A stretch of DNA of 64,000 nt from Gigaspora rosea (GCA_003550325.1 QKWP01000442.1:248435-312434), one strand, 5' to 3'; positions 36,208 to 46,576 are shown, numbered from the stretch's first letter. Notes: generated by a model from the letters alone, not told the origin. Made by a program: numbers and translations.

Positions 36208-36972
36208 TTTATGTATTTGTTTTGTTGTTTATTTGCTGAAAGCATTTGTTTGTTTGTTGTTGTGTTTTTGTATATGCATCTTAGTTTAGTAATTTACAAT
36301 TTAGAGTCTAGCCGATTTTCCCAAAAATTTGTAGAATTTTTTTTAAAAGTTACATTTTGTTATCTACTCAATAAAGGACTACTTCTTTTTTTTTAGTGTT
36401 CTAACAAAGTTAGGGTCTTTTTAGGAGGGCATCTTCTTTTAATAGTGAATTTTTATATGTTAGCTAGTGTCTAAACTATGTTTGTTTGTTTATTCGATTT
36501 TTTGTAAAAAGGATCAGCAGAAAGAGATCGTGTGTTTTAATCTTGAAATTATATAGAATTAAAATAAAAAAAGATTTATTAAATTTATTAAGATAGTTGT
36601 TAATTTGTCCCTTTTCTACTAACTCATCCCATATGTTAGTCTTGCTACTTTTACTAATAAAATAGAATAAACTTGTCAATGATCAATTATATATGACTTT
36701 ATTGCTAAATATACTTGGAGTAGTAAACTTATACCCAATGTTTAACCAAAAATTGAGTAGCATTACAAATGTCAAATTCTAAATAAGATCGTATATTGCT
36801 CTAATGTTATTTTAGAAGTCAGTTATTAATTGTATGAAAATCTGCATATATATGTACATTGATTAGGATCTTAATATAATGGTTAGCATTGTAATTGTAA
36901 ATATTCATCAGATATACTAGCTTTAGTATAAGCAATTTTTTAGCAAATAAATATTACTTATCTTATTTAACA
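36208..36972. other. Flank upstream of LINE copy B
   Basis: T-rich LINE 5' leader to about 36470, then AT-rich sequence. ATTTGTCCCTTTTCTACTAA at about 36603-36622 is the inverted partner of 27112. A 67-residue minus-strand ORF covering it has no support. Confidence 0.35.
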
Positions 36973-37327
36973 TAGGGTTAAAGATTGAACCAGGCTTGGG
37001 CCCAAATTTTAAGCCCGTGATTAATTAGACTGGGCTTGGGTTAGGCTTGTAAAATAATAGACCAGGCTCAGTTTTATAAAGAGGCCTGATAAAACTGGCA
37101 ATACCCATTAAAAATATATAGTTTCTATTAGTTACAGGCCTATTGTATTTAAATTAGATATTAAAATTTTATTTCTTTCTGAACTATAGTTTTTTTAATT
37201 TAGTTAGCTATTTTATAATTTCTGAAATCCTTTATAAAAATTAACCAAATAATATTCTAGTTAATTTGGTAAAATTTGTAATTTTTAGTATAATATAATA
37301 GATTCAAGAATATATATTTTAATAATT

Positions 37328-38030
37328 GGGTGTGGCGCCTTAGAGAAGTGGTCAAGGTGTCACCCCCCAAGCGGCAGGTTGACAGTTCGAATCCCACTGG
37401 CGACGTTTTGAAGTTAAATCTGCGTTCGGTGATTGTGGCTTATGAGCGGTTGGGTGCTAAACCTGTAACCTTGGTTCCACCATCTTGAATGGGAGCCTGC
37501 GGGCGCAATGATGTATGTGTTACATCGCAAATCCAGGGAACCGGAAAAAACCCACAAGAACCCGTTTGGCAAGACCCGAGTTAGGAGGTAGTGAAAATCG
37601 GTCCTACAGAGAAGGCGGATACTACGATCGGAACGAACCTAATAAGGGCAGGTAGCCTCGGTTACCAAATCCGGGCAATGGTACATGTATGGGACATGAA
37701 ATTTGTTCCGGTAGGCTCTTGTGCGAGGGTAAAGTAGCCCTTAGGTCGTCGAATTTAAAAGGGTTGTGGCCCACAATATCTGCATTAAATGTAGTGCGTC
37801 GGTAGTAATAGGAGGACCATGAACCAGAGGGTTTAAATAGACAATTCCCGTAGTTGGGTTGTAGGTATGGCAGCTAGTGTAGAACCTTCGGGCGGACTAC
37901 TTAAATTAGGCACCAAAAGTGCACGTGTGGCTAGTTGTATCCTCATTCATGTAACAAATATTACGTCACTATAACTCATAATAAAATCCCGGCCATAGCA
38001 CACGGCCTCTAAACTTAAAAAAAAAAAAAT
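37328..38030 (+). mobile_element. tRNA-derived SINE, type 2 (about 700 bp)
   Basis: Flanked by an 18-bp direct repeat ATATATATTTTAATAATT (37310-37327 and 38031-38048). Copy 2 of the host MITE at 58 kb shows the unoccupied site with one copy of this sequence. The head is Leu/Ser-tRNA-like: an A box around TAGAGAAGTGGTCAAGG and a clear B box GTTCGAATCCC at 37385-37395. The tail is AAACTTAAAAAAAAAAAA. The central part, 37862-37933, is almost identical to SINE 1 although heads and most of the body differ. Long for a SINE. Confidence 0.9.
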
Positions 38031-38143
38031 ATATATATTTTAATAATTAAGTTATTTGAAAAATATATTATTTTAGTGTTCCAAATCAAAAATTGATTAG
38101 TTGTCAAGTTGCCAACTAATCAATAATAATTTTATTGAACAAC

Positions 38144-38465
38144 TACCATAAACTGCCAGATAAAAGATCTCTTATAATAGTAGGCCCACCATGTATTATT
38201 CTTGGGTCTACAATATAGGTTGAGATTTTTGTAAAAGATAAAAGACCCGGGTATATTATAGGATCTAAAATAATAAAAAACCCAGATATACTACTGGTAT
38301 ACTATAGGATAAATATTCGGATAGCTATAATTCGTATTACTTGAGCTATATTTATATTGACCAGTACTGGACCCCTATCTGTACAATAAACCCACAGGTC
38401 TACTATCGGGTTTAAAATTGAGAAAATGTAACAGACCCAGGCCTTTTATATGGCAGTTTATGGTA
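38144..38465. mobile_element. 322-bp MITE inside the H2 MITE
   Basis: Termini TACCATAAACTGCCAGATAA and inverse (TATATGGCAGTTTATGGTA), about 23 bp. The interior carries repeated GACCCGGG / ACCCAGA motifs. Absent from the 58-kb copy, where the host sequence is continuous. Target duplication not clear. Confidence 0.8.
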
Positions 38466-38733
38466 ATTAATTGTTGATAATTAATTAATTAGTAATACTA
38501 CTTCAAATTATGGATTGGGCCAGGCTTGTTGGGCCAGGCTTGAGTTGGTCCAGGCTTGGGTTGGGCAGGCTTGGGTTGGACCAGACTTGGGTTGGGCTTG
38601 GGTTGGGCTGGGCTAAGCTTGAACCGGGTTTGGGCTTATATTTCAAACCCATGATAAATTGAATTAGATTTATAATTCTATGGGCTGGCTTGGATTTAAA
38701 TAAACCCAGCCTATTGAGAACTCTAATTCAACA

Positions 38734-39225
38734 TTACTCAGGCCTTGTATTGTTAAGTTTCTAAATCCAGGTTCCCATCTCAAAATTAGAATTTATGCTC
38801 ATGTTTTTGATGATAAATCAATACTAGTAATAATATGATAATAACGTAATTAACATTTTTCAGTATGTTCTGACCTTTACTAACAGAGACAACAAATCAG
38901 ATTCTAAGTTGTGAAATCTTGTATAAAAAGGATCCAGTATATTCTTTTACTATTTTCTCTGTAATAATATCTCTAAAGAAGTACGACTAATAAAACAATA
39001 AATCATTCTACTACTTTGTAATTGCCTTTAGTAATAAATTGCATTAACCAATAAAAAATTATGCATTTGCTAGCTTCTGGCTAATTTTTCTAAAAACAAA
39101 ACAACATACCTGTAATTTTTTTTTAAAAATAAGATGACAGTATTACAATAGTCTAATTAATTTGTTTGTGTTATCCCTACACTTGTGTATTTATACTAAT
39201 AATCTTTTTTTTTGTTATAGATATC
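38734..39225. other. Intergenic stretch
   Basis: No element or coding frame supported. It ends with a T-rich TTTTTTTTGTTATAG that could be a 3' splice site for the remnant that follows. Confidence 0.3.
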
Positions 39226-39471
39226 TTTGATTAATGTTTCAGATATTGCACCATTTTTGGCCTTTGTGTTAATAATGATGTTTACTAAGAAAATTTCTGT
39301 CCATTTGATTTTCATTGCAATGTGCTCTGTTACATATGTCATCAGACAGCAACTTACTGCGAAACTCAACACTCATATGGAAAGATTAACCATGGATCTT
39401 ATATCATGAGATGCCACAATTGTGGTCTAGGGACAGAGAATCCTGATAATGGTAAATACTGTGATTGAAAC
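39226..39471 (+). pseudogene. Cys-rich (zinc-binding-like) protein remnant
   Basis: In one plus-strand frame, ENFCPFDFHCN precedes LCYICHQTATYCETQHSYGK, then RCHNCGLGTENPDNGKYCD and a TGA. Spacing of Cys and His (CxxC, CxxC, C-terminal C) suggests zinc binding. A stop lies just upstream of the first Cys, so this is an exon or a dead fragment. The region overlaps a 60-codon ORF in another frame that has no support. No named family recognised. Confidence 0.4.
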
Positions 39472-39539
39472 TATTAATAAAATTACTACCAATTATAAAT
39501 ATTTTCATGACTAGTTGGACTATTTAACTGAGATGGGTT

Positions 39540-39963
39540 CTGTGTCACTATTAATATCTGAACAATTCGCTGACTCATTTGTACCTATATCTAATTTTTT
39601 TTAAAGATCTTCTAGTTCTTCTTCTGAAACCTCTGGTTCTTCACTGGGTTCTTCTAGTGGCTCAAGCCGATTAACTTTTTCTGATATTGCCTCAACAACC
39701 AAAAATCACTTTAAATTATTTTTGATAAGATTATAACAGGCAATAATTATTCTTTAGACAATGTGTGTAATACAGTATCTGTTGAGATTCATGGTCTTGG
39801 GATGGGAAAGATTAGTAAGAAAACTATATTATTATAATAATGGAGATTTTAAAGATAGTACTTTAAATAAAATAGGTGCTTGGATCCATAGCAAAAATAA
39901 TTTTAACTTAGCTAATAATATGGAATTGAGGAAAGGAACTCTCATTTTATGGGTTAGGGCTTG
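39540..39963 (+). pseudogene. Ser-rich degenerate coding remnant
   Basis: SVSLLISEQFADSFVPIS is followed by a stop, then a serine-rich stretch SSSSSETSGSSLGSSSGSS and DIASTTKNHFKLF. A second open piece at 39761-39961 contains LNKIGAWIHSKNNFNLAN. Frames are broken repeatedly. It may belong with the Cys-rich fragments on both sides. No function assigned. Confidence 0.3.
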
Positions 39964-40359
39964 AAAAATTCCTTCCATTAAACATCCGCTACTCTGAAGT
40001 TTTTTACTTAGCTCTCTCTAGCCCATTTTCATATATCTACAAAATTAATAAAGTTATATTTTCTGTGATTTGATTTTAAATGCATTCTTTCACCAATTTA
40101 TTTACCATAGCAGATAGTTTGTTTTGTACATATATGCTAGCCCACACTAAAATATATCGGCATTTTCAAACCATATCTAGCGTTAAAATAGGAAAATCAA
40201 ATTTTAGTAAAAATGATACAATGTTATTATATAATAGTAACAAGATTGACAAGAAACATTTTGAATAAACATGCATAATTTGTTTGTATAACTGCCACAC
40301 ATTACAGGTTTGTATGTACTTATTAAAAAATTTAGTCACGTTTTTCTGTTAATATAATA

Positions 40360-40569
40360 ATGAAAAATCAGAATATCATATCAACAAATAAAAAGGTCAA
40401 AATTATATCGAAAAGTGGAATATCTTTAAATGGTAAAAGCATAGGTATAAGGTTTGTGACGAATGCAATCATTATTCACACCTATATTGCAAAACATGCA
40501 AAAAAAGTAGCGAATGGAATAAATAAGCAATGTGAATGTAAAAATTCTCGAATAATTAATGTTAAATAA
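40360..40569 (+). pseudogene. Second Cys-rich fragment
   Basis: Besides an uninformative 69-codon ORF, another frame at about 40449-40526 reads YKVCDECNHYSHLYCKTCKK, a CxxC-(x8)-CxxC arrangement like the zinc knuckles that precede kinase domains in these fungi. Stops lie on both sides. A remnant at best. Confidence 0.35.
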
Positions 40570-40960
40570 AAATAAATCGGAGTTACCAATTTATAATAAC
40601 GATAACAGTTTAAAATTTGTAAAAACTTATTTTCATTATCTTCTAATAACGAAACAAAAAACCCACAGTTATCCCGTAGTTGTTCCGTTATTAGTATTTG
40701 TTATATTACTATAATATAAAAAAATCCTGTAGTTGTCCCGTAGTTGTTATTCCATAGTACTAAATTACCTAAATTTATCAATTACCTCATATAGTACGTA
40801 GTCTATAACCCAATCTACTGATAAAGATACGGAAGAAGGTATGATTATAGTATATATAAATCAATAAAGCTGGCCCTGGTAGCAGATTTTGCATATATAA
40901 TTAGTTTACTATTGCATGTATATTCGCTGTTGTATATGATCGAAAATATTTCCTGGTAAA
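40570..40960. other. Intergenic with short repeated phrases
   Basis: TTATCCCGTAGTTGTTCCGT, TGTAGTTGTCCCGTAGTTGT and similar phrases recur three times within 40668-40755, a small degenerate repeat. No gene. Confidence 0.35.
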
Positions 40961-41285
40961 AGTGATCAGTGTGACAAATTGTCACGCACACGTGACTGAA
41001 CCATCTAGCTCGAAAAACATATCAAATATTGAAGTAGACCTACTGAATCATATCATACATCTATTTCGAAAGTTATAATAAGTAAGGTTAACAAATCTTT
41101 ATCGGAAACTGAGGTAAGTGTACCCGATGAAACCTTAAATTCTGACTTAGATGGAAAGATTGAGAAAACTTAACCTATACTCCAGGGTACAGGATCCTTA
41201 ACCTATACCTCGGGGGTACAGGATCTTATCCTGTGCCCTATGTTTATAAATTAAATTAAAATTAAACTGATCAATATAAAATTGC

Positions 41286-41795
41286 GTGTTTTGCCTGTTG
41301 TCATTTTCGTGGTGCCTATTTTGCTTTCGTTGTTGTTGTGTGGTGTTTTTTTTGTGCCTTCGTTGTCTTCTTGCAGTGCTTTGTCGCTCTTTTGTGGTGC
41401 TTTCATCGTCATTTGGTGGTGTTTTTGGTCGTCGTTTGGTGCCTTTGGTTATCGTTTAGTGGTGCTTTTGGTCATCGTTTGGTGGTACTTACGTTGTAGT
41501 TTTGTGGTGTTTTGGGTCGTAGTTTGGTGGTGCTTTTGGTCGTAGTTTGGTGGAGGTTTTTGGTCGCCGTTTGTTGGTGCTTAGATCATCGTTTGGTGGT
41601 GCTTTTGATCGTCGTTTGGTGCTTTTGGTCATTTAGTGGTGCTTTACGTTGTTTGGTGCTTTTGGTTGTAGATTGGTAGTGTTTTGATCGTCATTTGCTG
41701 GTGTTCTTGGTCATTATTTGGTGGTACTTTCGTTGTTGCTTGGTGGTGTTTTTAATTGTTGTTTGCTGGTCTTTTAGTCGTTTGTCTTGTTATGC
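41286..41795. repeat. G/T-rich tandem array
   Basis: Degenerate units of about 20-24 bp built on GGTGCTTTTGGTCGTCGTTT / GGTGGTG. C is nearly confined to GTCGT and GTGC, so the strand asymmetry is extreme. The 87-codon ORF across it is low-complexity and not a gene. Confidence 0.85.
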
Positions 41796-41814
41796 TTTTT
41801 GTTATAATTTTTTT

Positions 41815-42160
41815 TATCTTTATTTTTTTTTTTTGTACTTTTCGCTACTTGTATTTTTTTAATAAAAAATTATTTTAAATAAACAGTATTTNTTTTTTTT
41901 TTTGTACTTTTCGCGACTTGTATTTTTTTAATAAAAAATTATCTTAAATATATAGTATTTATTTTTTTTTTTGTAATTTTCGCTACTTGTATTTTTTTTT
42001 AATAAAATTAATAACACAGTATATATTTTTTTGTACTTTTCGCTACTTGTATTTTTTTTAATAAAAAATCATCTTTAATAATGCAGTATATATTTTTTTT
42101 GTACTTTTCGCTACTCGTATTTTTTTAATAAAAAATTATCTTTAATAATTATAGTATATA
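41815..42160. repeat. Five tandem units of about 68 bp
   Basis: Each unit has a T run, then TGTACTTTTCGCTACTTGTA, then TTTTTTTAATAAAAAATTAT and a CAGTATAT-like end. One ambiguous base (N) lies at 41892. Confidence 0.88.
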
Positions 42161-42253
42161 ATAAATTTGGACCAATTATATTTAGGCGTACGGGGGGCAT
42201 AGGATAAAAGCCTATACCCCGGGTACAGGATAAGGACGCTCGGAAAGATTATA

Positions 42254-42602
42254 CATAGGAACCGCATAAAAATTCCGCAGGCACGTGATTTTGAACCAAT
42301 CATGGCACAGGATTAGGTGTAACGTGAAAACGAAACAAAAACAGCCGGCTTTTTCAAAAATCGTCTATAGCGCAAAATTTGGCTTACACAACCACCTTCT
42401 GCGTCTTAACAAAAAAATTTCTTGCAAAATTTTGCTATATATAAGGCTCTTGCTAACATCGTCCGAACGCTCACCCTTACCCTAATATCGAAAGTTAACT
42501 TTTTAATCGAAAAATGCAATGACGCGTCGCGATTTTTTTTCGACCAATAAAATTTTAGCGCATATCATCACGTGCCTGCTGAAATTTTATGCGGTTCCTA
42601 TG
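42254..42602. mobile_element. 349-bp MITE, TA target duplication
   Basis: Ends CATAGGAACCGCATAAAAAT and inverse (GCGGTTCCTATG), with repeats extending about 36 bp through GCAGGCACGTGAT. Flanked by TA (42252-42253 and 42603-42604). Contains CCAAT boxes facing each other and two CACGTG sites. Confidence 0.87.
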
Positions 42603-42791
42603 TATGATGATGGAATGATGGAAAGTAACGGTAATAATAAGAATTTCTCTGATAATGAGGAAGAAGATGAATATAGTTTTAGCAGAGCTAGTTTCATTAA
42701 TACAAACATATCATTTTCTGATGATGAGGATGATGACGATGATGATGATGAAGATGCAGGTTATTTATTACTACAATTTAAAAACCGGTAG

Positions 42792-43332
42792 GATAAACTT
42801 ATAAAAAATCGATTAGCGCATATTAACACGCGATTGTGTAAACGTTGGAAGGCTAATACTGGAATCCAGTAGTAACTGTAAGAGCACAGATTAATAAAGT
42901 TAACTCAATAGCCTCCGCTGAGGCGCAGAGAATCTTTTCAATGATCAATAATGTGACCACAATATCATGCAGGCATGTTCTTTTATGCCTTTCCTCCCTT
43001 GAAACAATCTGCTACTCTATTATTTTTACTTTCATTTTTACTTAACCGGCCGGTCCTTTCTCATATATTACTTTACAAAAAAAATATAATAAAGATTTCA
43101 CTTTGAATTTTTTAGACGTGTGTGCATGTTTTATGTGTATATACAGTACATTCTCAAATATAAATTTTATGTTCGCTTATCAATGAAAAATAATTTGCCA
43201 TATCTGGCTTCTTAAAAAAGAGAGCTTTGATCATTTGATTTACCCCATATGGAAATTTTCGGTGTGTCAGTTAAGATTAATATATAAGTTGAACCTCCGT
43301 TTTTTACCGTTGTTAAGTTAACCTCTAACAAA
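42792..43332. other. Intergenic stretch
   Basis: No element recognised. It forms the upstream flank of the multi-exon gene starting at 43333. Confidence 0.3.
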
Positions 43333-45595
43333 ATGTCACAAATACCGCCTTAGGTGCATGAAACAATAGAACAGTTCTTCAAGAGTAATTCGATTTGGTC
43401 ACTATTTTCGTTTCTCCAGTACAGAGACGATTTCACATACGACAAAGTGAAAGAGCATATGTTATACAAGAGTGCTCTGAATTTGTTATCCAAAGATCAC
43501 GATCAATCTCGAAAGTGTCTTCTTAATTTTGAGGTTAAAGTATTATATTTATAAGCGATTAAAGTAGACGAGTCATGGTTGGGTTCAAGGACTTGAATAC
43601 ATTCCGGTCCCGAGACAAATACGTGATGTATTGACAAACCCTGAGTAGCCAGCTGAATTCGCTTTTGCGGGTGGGAGTGGAGTTCGTCTTCCTTCAGGCG
43701 TCCTTGAATAGACTTCGCGTTATTGCCATAACGCAACTGGATGGGTTCGCCCCAACTGGTTGTCAGACTTCGTGTTATGTTATGGTCCACTTTGATTCGT
43801 TAATAATACGGTAGTTTCAAAAAATAGGTTATTTAACTTATACTAATATCTGTTTTCTTTTCTATAAAAGAATGAGAGATCTTCTGAGAATGTCCTCAAT
43901 TTCTGACAATGATCGAAAAAAAACGCTACGTGGATCGAATTGACATCGCAAGGGTAAGTGAAAAATACAGTGATTTTAGAGTATTAGTTTCAACATGATG
44001 ACCCTAATTATTAATATGACTGTGTTATAAGGCTGATGGTGTCTTGCGCATGTTAGAAGGCACGACCGCTGGTCAACAGCATGTTTTTAATATTCAGCAA
44101 CAAGACCTCCTCGGTTTATACCAATCCGGCGACAATGATTTGGTAATTTACTGTGTGTTTCCTTATTTTCAAACCTGGGCGAATTGATTTATTTATACCT
44201 ATTTAGACAAATACATCTATGATGACATTGTCAAATATTTTAAATCACCCAGGAAAGCACAAGTTTGAGGGAGATCATCAGCCCAAGACACCACCTATGA
44301 GACCTAGTAAAGTAATTGTTACGACCCCAGAAAAGCCAACCCTTTACAAACACAATATGCAACACCTGGCTAAACATTTTTCAGTCTACGTTAACAATCA
44401 ATGTGTGATAATGAAGGTAAATCATGTTGATCTAATTCCGAAAGAAATTCGTATTTGGATTGTAAATGTTTTATCAGTAAGTAGGCATAAATCTTTTTGG
44501 GTCTTATGTTAAATATTATTATTAAAAAAATTTATTAATTACCAGTCAGAAAAAGATGTGTTCGAAAGCAATATTATGGCTCCACTAAATTCAACACCAG
44601 CCGATCCATTTCAGCAAGTCTGCAAACCGATTTAATATGATTTGTGAGAACATTATATGTCCCTTTTAGCACAATTGGCTAATTCACCCTGTTTGAAATA
44701 GTTTTTCCATGACTGATAAAGGCCCATTGAATCGTTTTATCGGAGAAAGGAAGTATACCGTGAATAGGATAGTGCCTTTATTCAAGGCGATTCAATCGGT
44801 ATATCGAGAGTATTCATTTGATTGGATCGAAGTACAAGCAAGTTGCATAAAAGATATAAAAGTATTGTTTCCAGAATTCGATTTCACATTAAATAAAGTT
44901 AATGGAATTGGTTCTAAGGTTTCAAGCAATAAAGAAATCATATTTATTGAAGTGTCTGGAGGACCGGAGAATGCTGTTCTAAAACACGTCAAAGAGGATA
45001 CTGAAAAGCTCATCAAGGAGGCTATGTTTGGTTTGATCTCTTTGCTTAGAGGCTACTTAGATAAAGGCGCGAAAAAAGCAAGAAACATATGCGTATATAT
45101 GGTGCAATATATAGGTAATAAATATACTTACTGCCATATAATTATAATTTCTTTTAATTCATATAAATCTTATTTTTGTTGTTCATGTTAGGCGATCGAA
45201 TTACGCTAAGTGAAGTCTGTCTCGATAAAAAGCATTTTTATAAGATTTCGCAGATTAAGTCTGCTATGCTACCGTTTTCTTTCGATGAAGTTGAAAAATC
45301 CATGGAAGTCTTCTAACTATTATATGCTTTATTAGTTAGTATTTTCTATATGTATGTCATGGATATTGTAGGAACTTTAGCCTAACTTTTATGTTTTTAT
45401 TCTCAGGATGGACTTAATAAACAAACAAGAGAACTAAAAAAATTAATGCTTTCTGATCCTATTAGTGATGTACCCACAATTCGGGATTGGATCTGGGTCC
45501 CAAAAAATCTTTCAATGTGGAAAGCTACGGAAGTTATATATGAAGATTTCGTCTATGAAGATTTAAACTATGAAAATTTGAACGATGAAGATTAA
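43333..45595 (+). pseudogene. Multi-exon gene with possible nuclease-like domain, several stops
   Basis: Pieces: 43333-43552 (MSQIPP, TAG, then VHETIEQFFKSNSIWSLFSF), 43909-43953 (MIEKKRYVDRIDIAR), 44032-44142, 44207-44476, 44546-44635, 44711-45114, 45192-45316 and 45407-45595. Introns between the well-read exons are GT-AG and in phase. The core, in 44711-45316, has HFSVYVNN-like upstream sequence, then YTVNRIVPLFKAIQSVYREY, IIFIEVSGGPENAV, VKEDTEKLIKEAMFGL and QYIGDRITLSEV. The E-V-S-G strand and following D/K helix resemble PD-(D/E)XK nuclease-like domains of fungal effector-type proteins. This is a tentative fold guess, and the preceding acidic position reads Asn (KVNGIG). Stops at 43351, 44633 and 45314 and two shifts near 44640-44710 indicate a pseudogene. 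The C-terminus repeats YEDF/YEDL/YENL. Confidence 0.55.
43556..43800. other. GC-richer island of unknown origin
   Basis: About half G+C in a region that is otherwise about 30%. It lies where an intron of the surrounding gene is expected. The minus strand is open for 95 codons and the plus strand nearly so (one TGA). AACACGAAGTCTG / AACGCGAAGTCT repeats inside it. It looks like an inserted non-coding (SINE-like) or foreign piece, but no promoter boxes or target duplications are clear. Confidence 0.4.
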
Positions 45596-46222
45596 TTTGT
45601 TTTATTCTATAAACCTTGTCAAAAGTCACTTCAGTTATATCAAAGTGAAATCATGCTATATAATGTAAATGTAAGATATTAAAACTAAGGATTGGACCCG
45701 CTTAAAAAAACGCGACCCGGGTTACCTGCCAGGTAACAGTTACCTTACCCGGGTACTTACCAGGTAAGATATAATTAGTCAATTATACTATTTAATTGGC
45801 TAATGTCACTGTAATACGATATAAATATATACACGAGTTTTGCCAGTCTAAATAAGTTTTATTATTTTATTAATTAGGATCACAATCGCGGAACGTTATA
45901 TAACGATAAATACATCTTAAAATTAAAATTTTCTGAAATCGAATTTGTTTTTTTAATGATAAATGTAGGTCGTCAAGTACTATTTATACCAAATAGATTC
46001 AATTAAGCTCAAGTGATTTGTTTGTTATAAAGAAAAAGAAATATAAATCCGTTACTGGATGTTTCGCATCCAATAACGCCGCATCTGGCTTTGAATTTAA
46101 AGCGCTTGTCTTCGTGGCCAGGTTAACACATTAAATTCAAAGCAAGATGATTTTTTAATTGTCATGTAAAAACGATCATCTCAGATCTTTCGCCTGCCAA
46201 ATAAAACCGTTATGGGTTATTT
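45596..46222. other. Intergenic with small palindromes
   Basis: At 45714-45770, GTTACCTGCCAGGTAAC followed by TACTTACCAGGTAAG forms overlapping palindromes with ACCCGGG. At about 46090-46144, GCTTTGAATTTA and TAAATTCAAAGC form an inverted repeat. No gene. Confidence 0.45.
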
Positions 46223-46438
46223 CGTAAAATTTTCGACATAACAAGCTTGCATCCCCAAGTTATTCCTATCTTGTTAAAGCATGTGCAGTTCTTCTGTTAC
46301 ACCAATACAAAGAACCTTAAAGGTATTAGCTTGAATTTCGAGTTGCAGAGTTTTTTAGTATATTTAACATTCATTATAACGAATTTCACGAGTCACGAAG
46401 CCATACCCTTGCGAATCAATAAAGTGTTAAAGAGATAA

Positions 46439-46576
46439 AGATCGATAGAATAAAGTAAATAAAAAAAAAAGAAGCATTGTAACAATAAAGAATTATCTTT
46501 ATAAATATCGATAGAATAAAATAAATAAAAAAAAAAGAAGCATTGTAACAATAAAGAATTATCTTTATAAATATCA
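46439..46576. repeat. Two tandem 69-bp units
   Basis: GATCGATAGAATAAAGTAAA... repeated with three differences at offset 69, each containing AAGAAGCATTGTAACAATAA. Located in the left arm of the long-inverted-repeat element. Confidence 0.85.

Larger units (their letters stand above)
36973..38725. mobile_element. hAT-like MITE, family H2 copy 1, carrying two insertions
   Basis: Ends TAGGGTTAAAGATTGAACC and GAGAACTCTA. The ends are rich in GGCTTGGG / GGGCCAGGCTT motifs. Flanks ATTTAACA (36965-36972) and ATTCAACA (38726-38733) form a 7/8 matching 8-bp duplication. After removing the SINE at 37328 and the MITE at 38144, the remaining length and order match copy 2 at 58037-58766, which is inverted and lacks both insertions. 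Confidence 0.88.
41162..42241. mobile_element. 1080-bp element, 9-bp target duplication
   Basis: Flanked by GGAAAGATT at 41153-41161 and 42242-42250. Ends are weakly inverted: GAGAAAACTTAACCTATACT versus, from the right, GAGCGTCCTTATCCTGTACC. Palindromic phrases such as CCTATACCTCGGGGGTACAGG (written from 41196) occur at both ends. The interior is entirely two tandem arrays and has no transposase. The duplication length suggests MULE-type mobilisation. Confidence 0.65.
40960..42791 (+). pseudogene. Acidic Asp/Glu-rich protein gene split by two insertions
   Basis: Left piece: KVIISKVNKSLSETEVSVPD then ETLNSDLDGKI, reaching 41161. Right piece: from ATG 42601, MESNGNNKNFSDNEEEDEYS, then NISFSDDEDDDDDDDEDAG and TAG at 42789-42791. 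Between them lie a 1080-bp element flanked by GGAAAGATT repeats and a 349-bp MITE flanked by TA. Removing both leaves the pieces adjacent but one base out of frame, so joining them as one gene is an inference. The acidic tail has no enzymatic motif. The first 28 codons of the ORF that opens at 42519 are MITE sequence. Confidence 0.45.

Noticed and set aside
37328-37405. Functional Leu/Ser tRNA gene
   Set aside because: Same reasoning: long body, A-tail and 18-bp duplication mark a SINE.
41282-41545. Hydrophobic V/W/F-rich protein
   Set aside because: Translation of the G/T-rich tandem array; no independent support.
43503-43790. 95-codon minus-strand protein
   Set aside because: Open only because of GC-rich composition; half of it continues into the complement of a plus-strand exon. 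Kept as an unexplained island instead.
44792-45016. 74-codon minus-strand ORF
   Set aside because: Antisense of a well-supported plus-strand exon.
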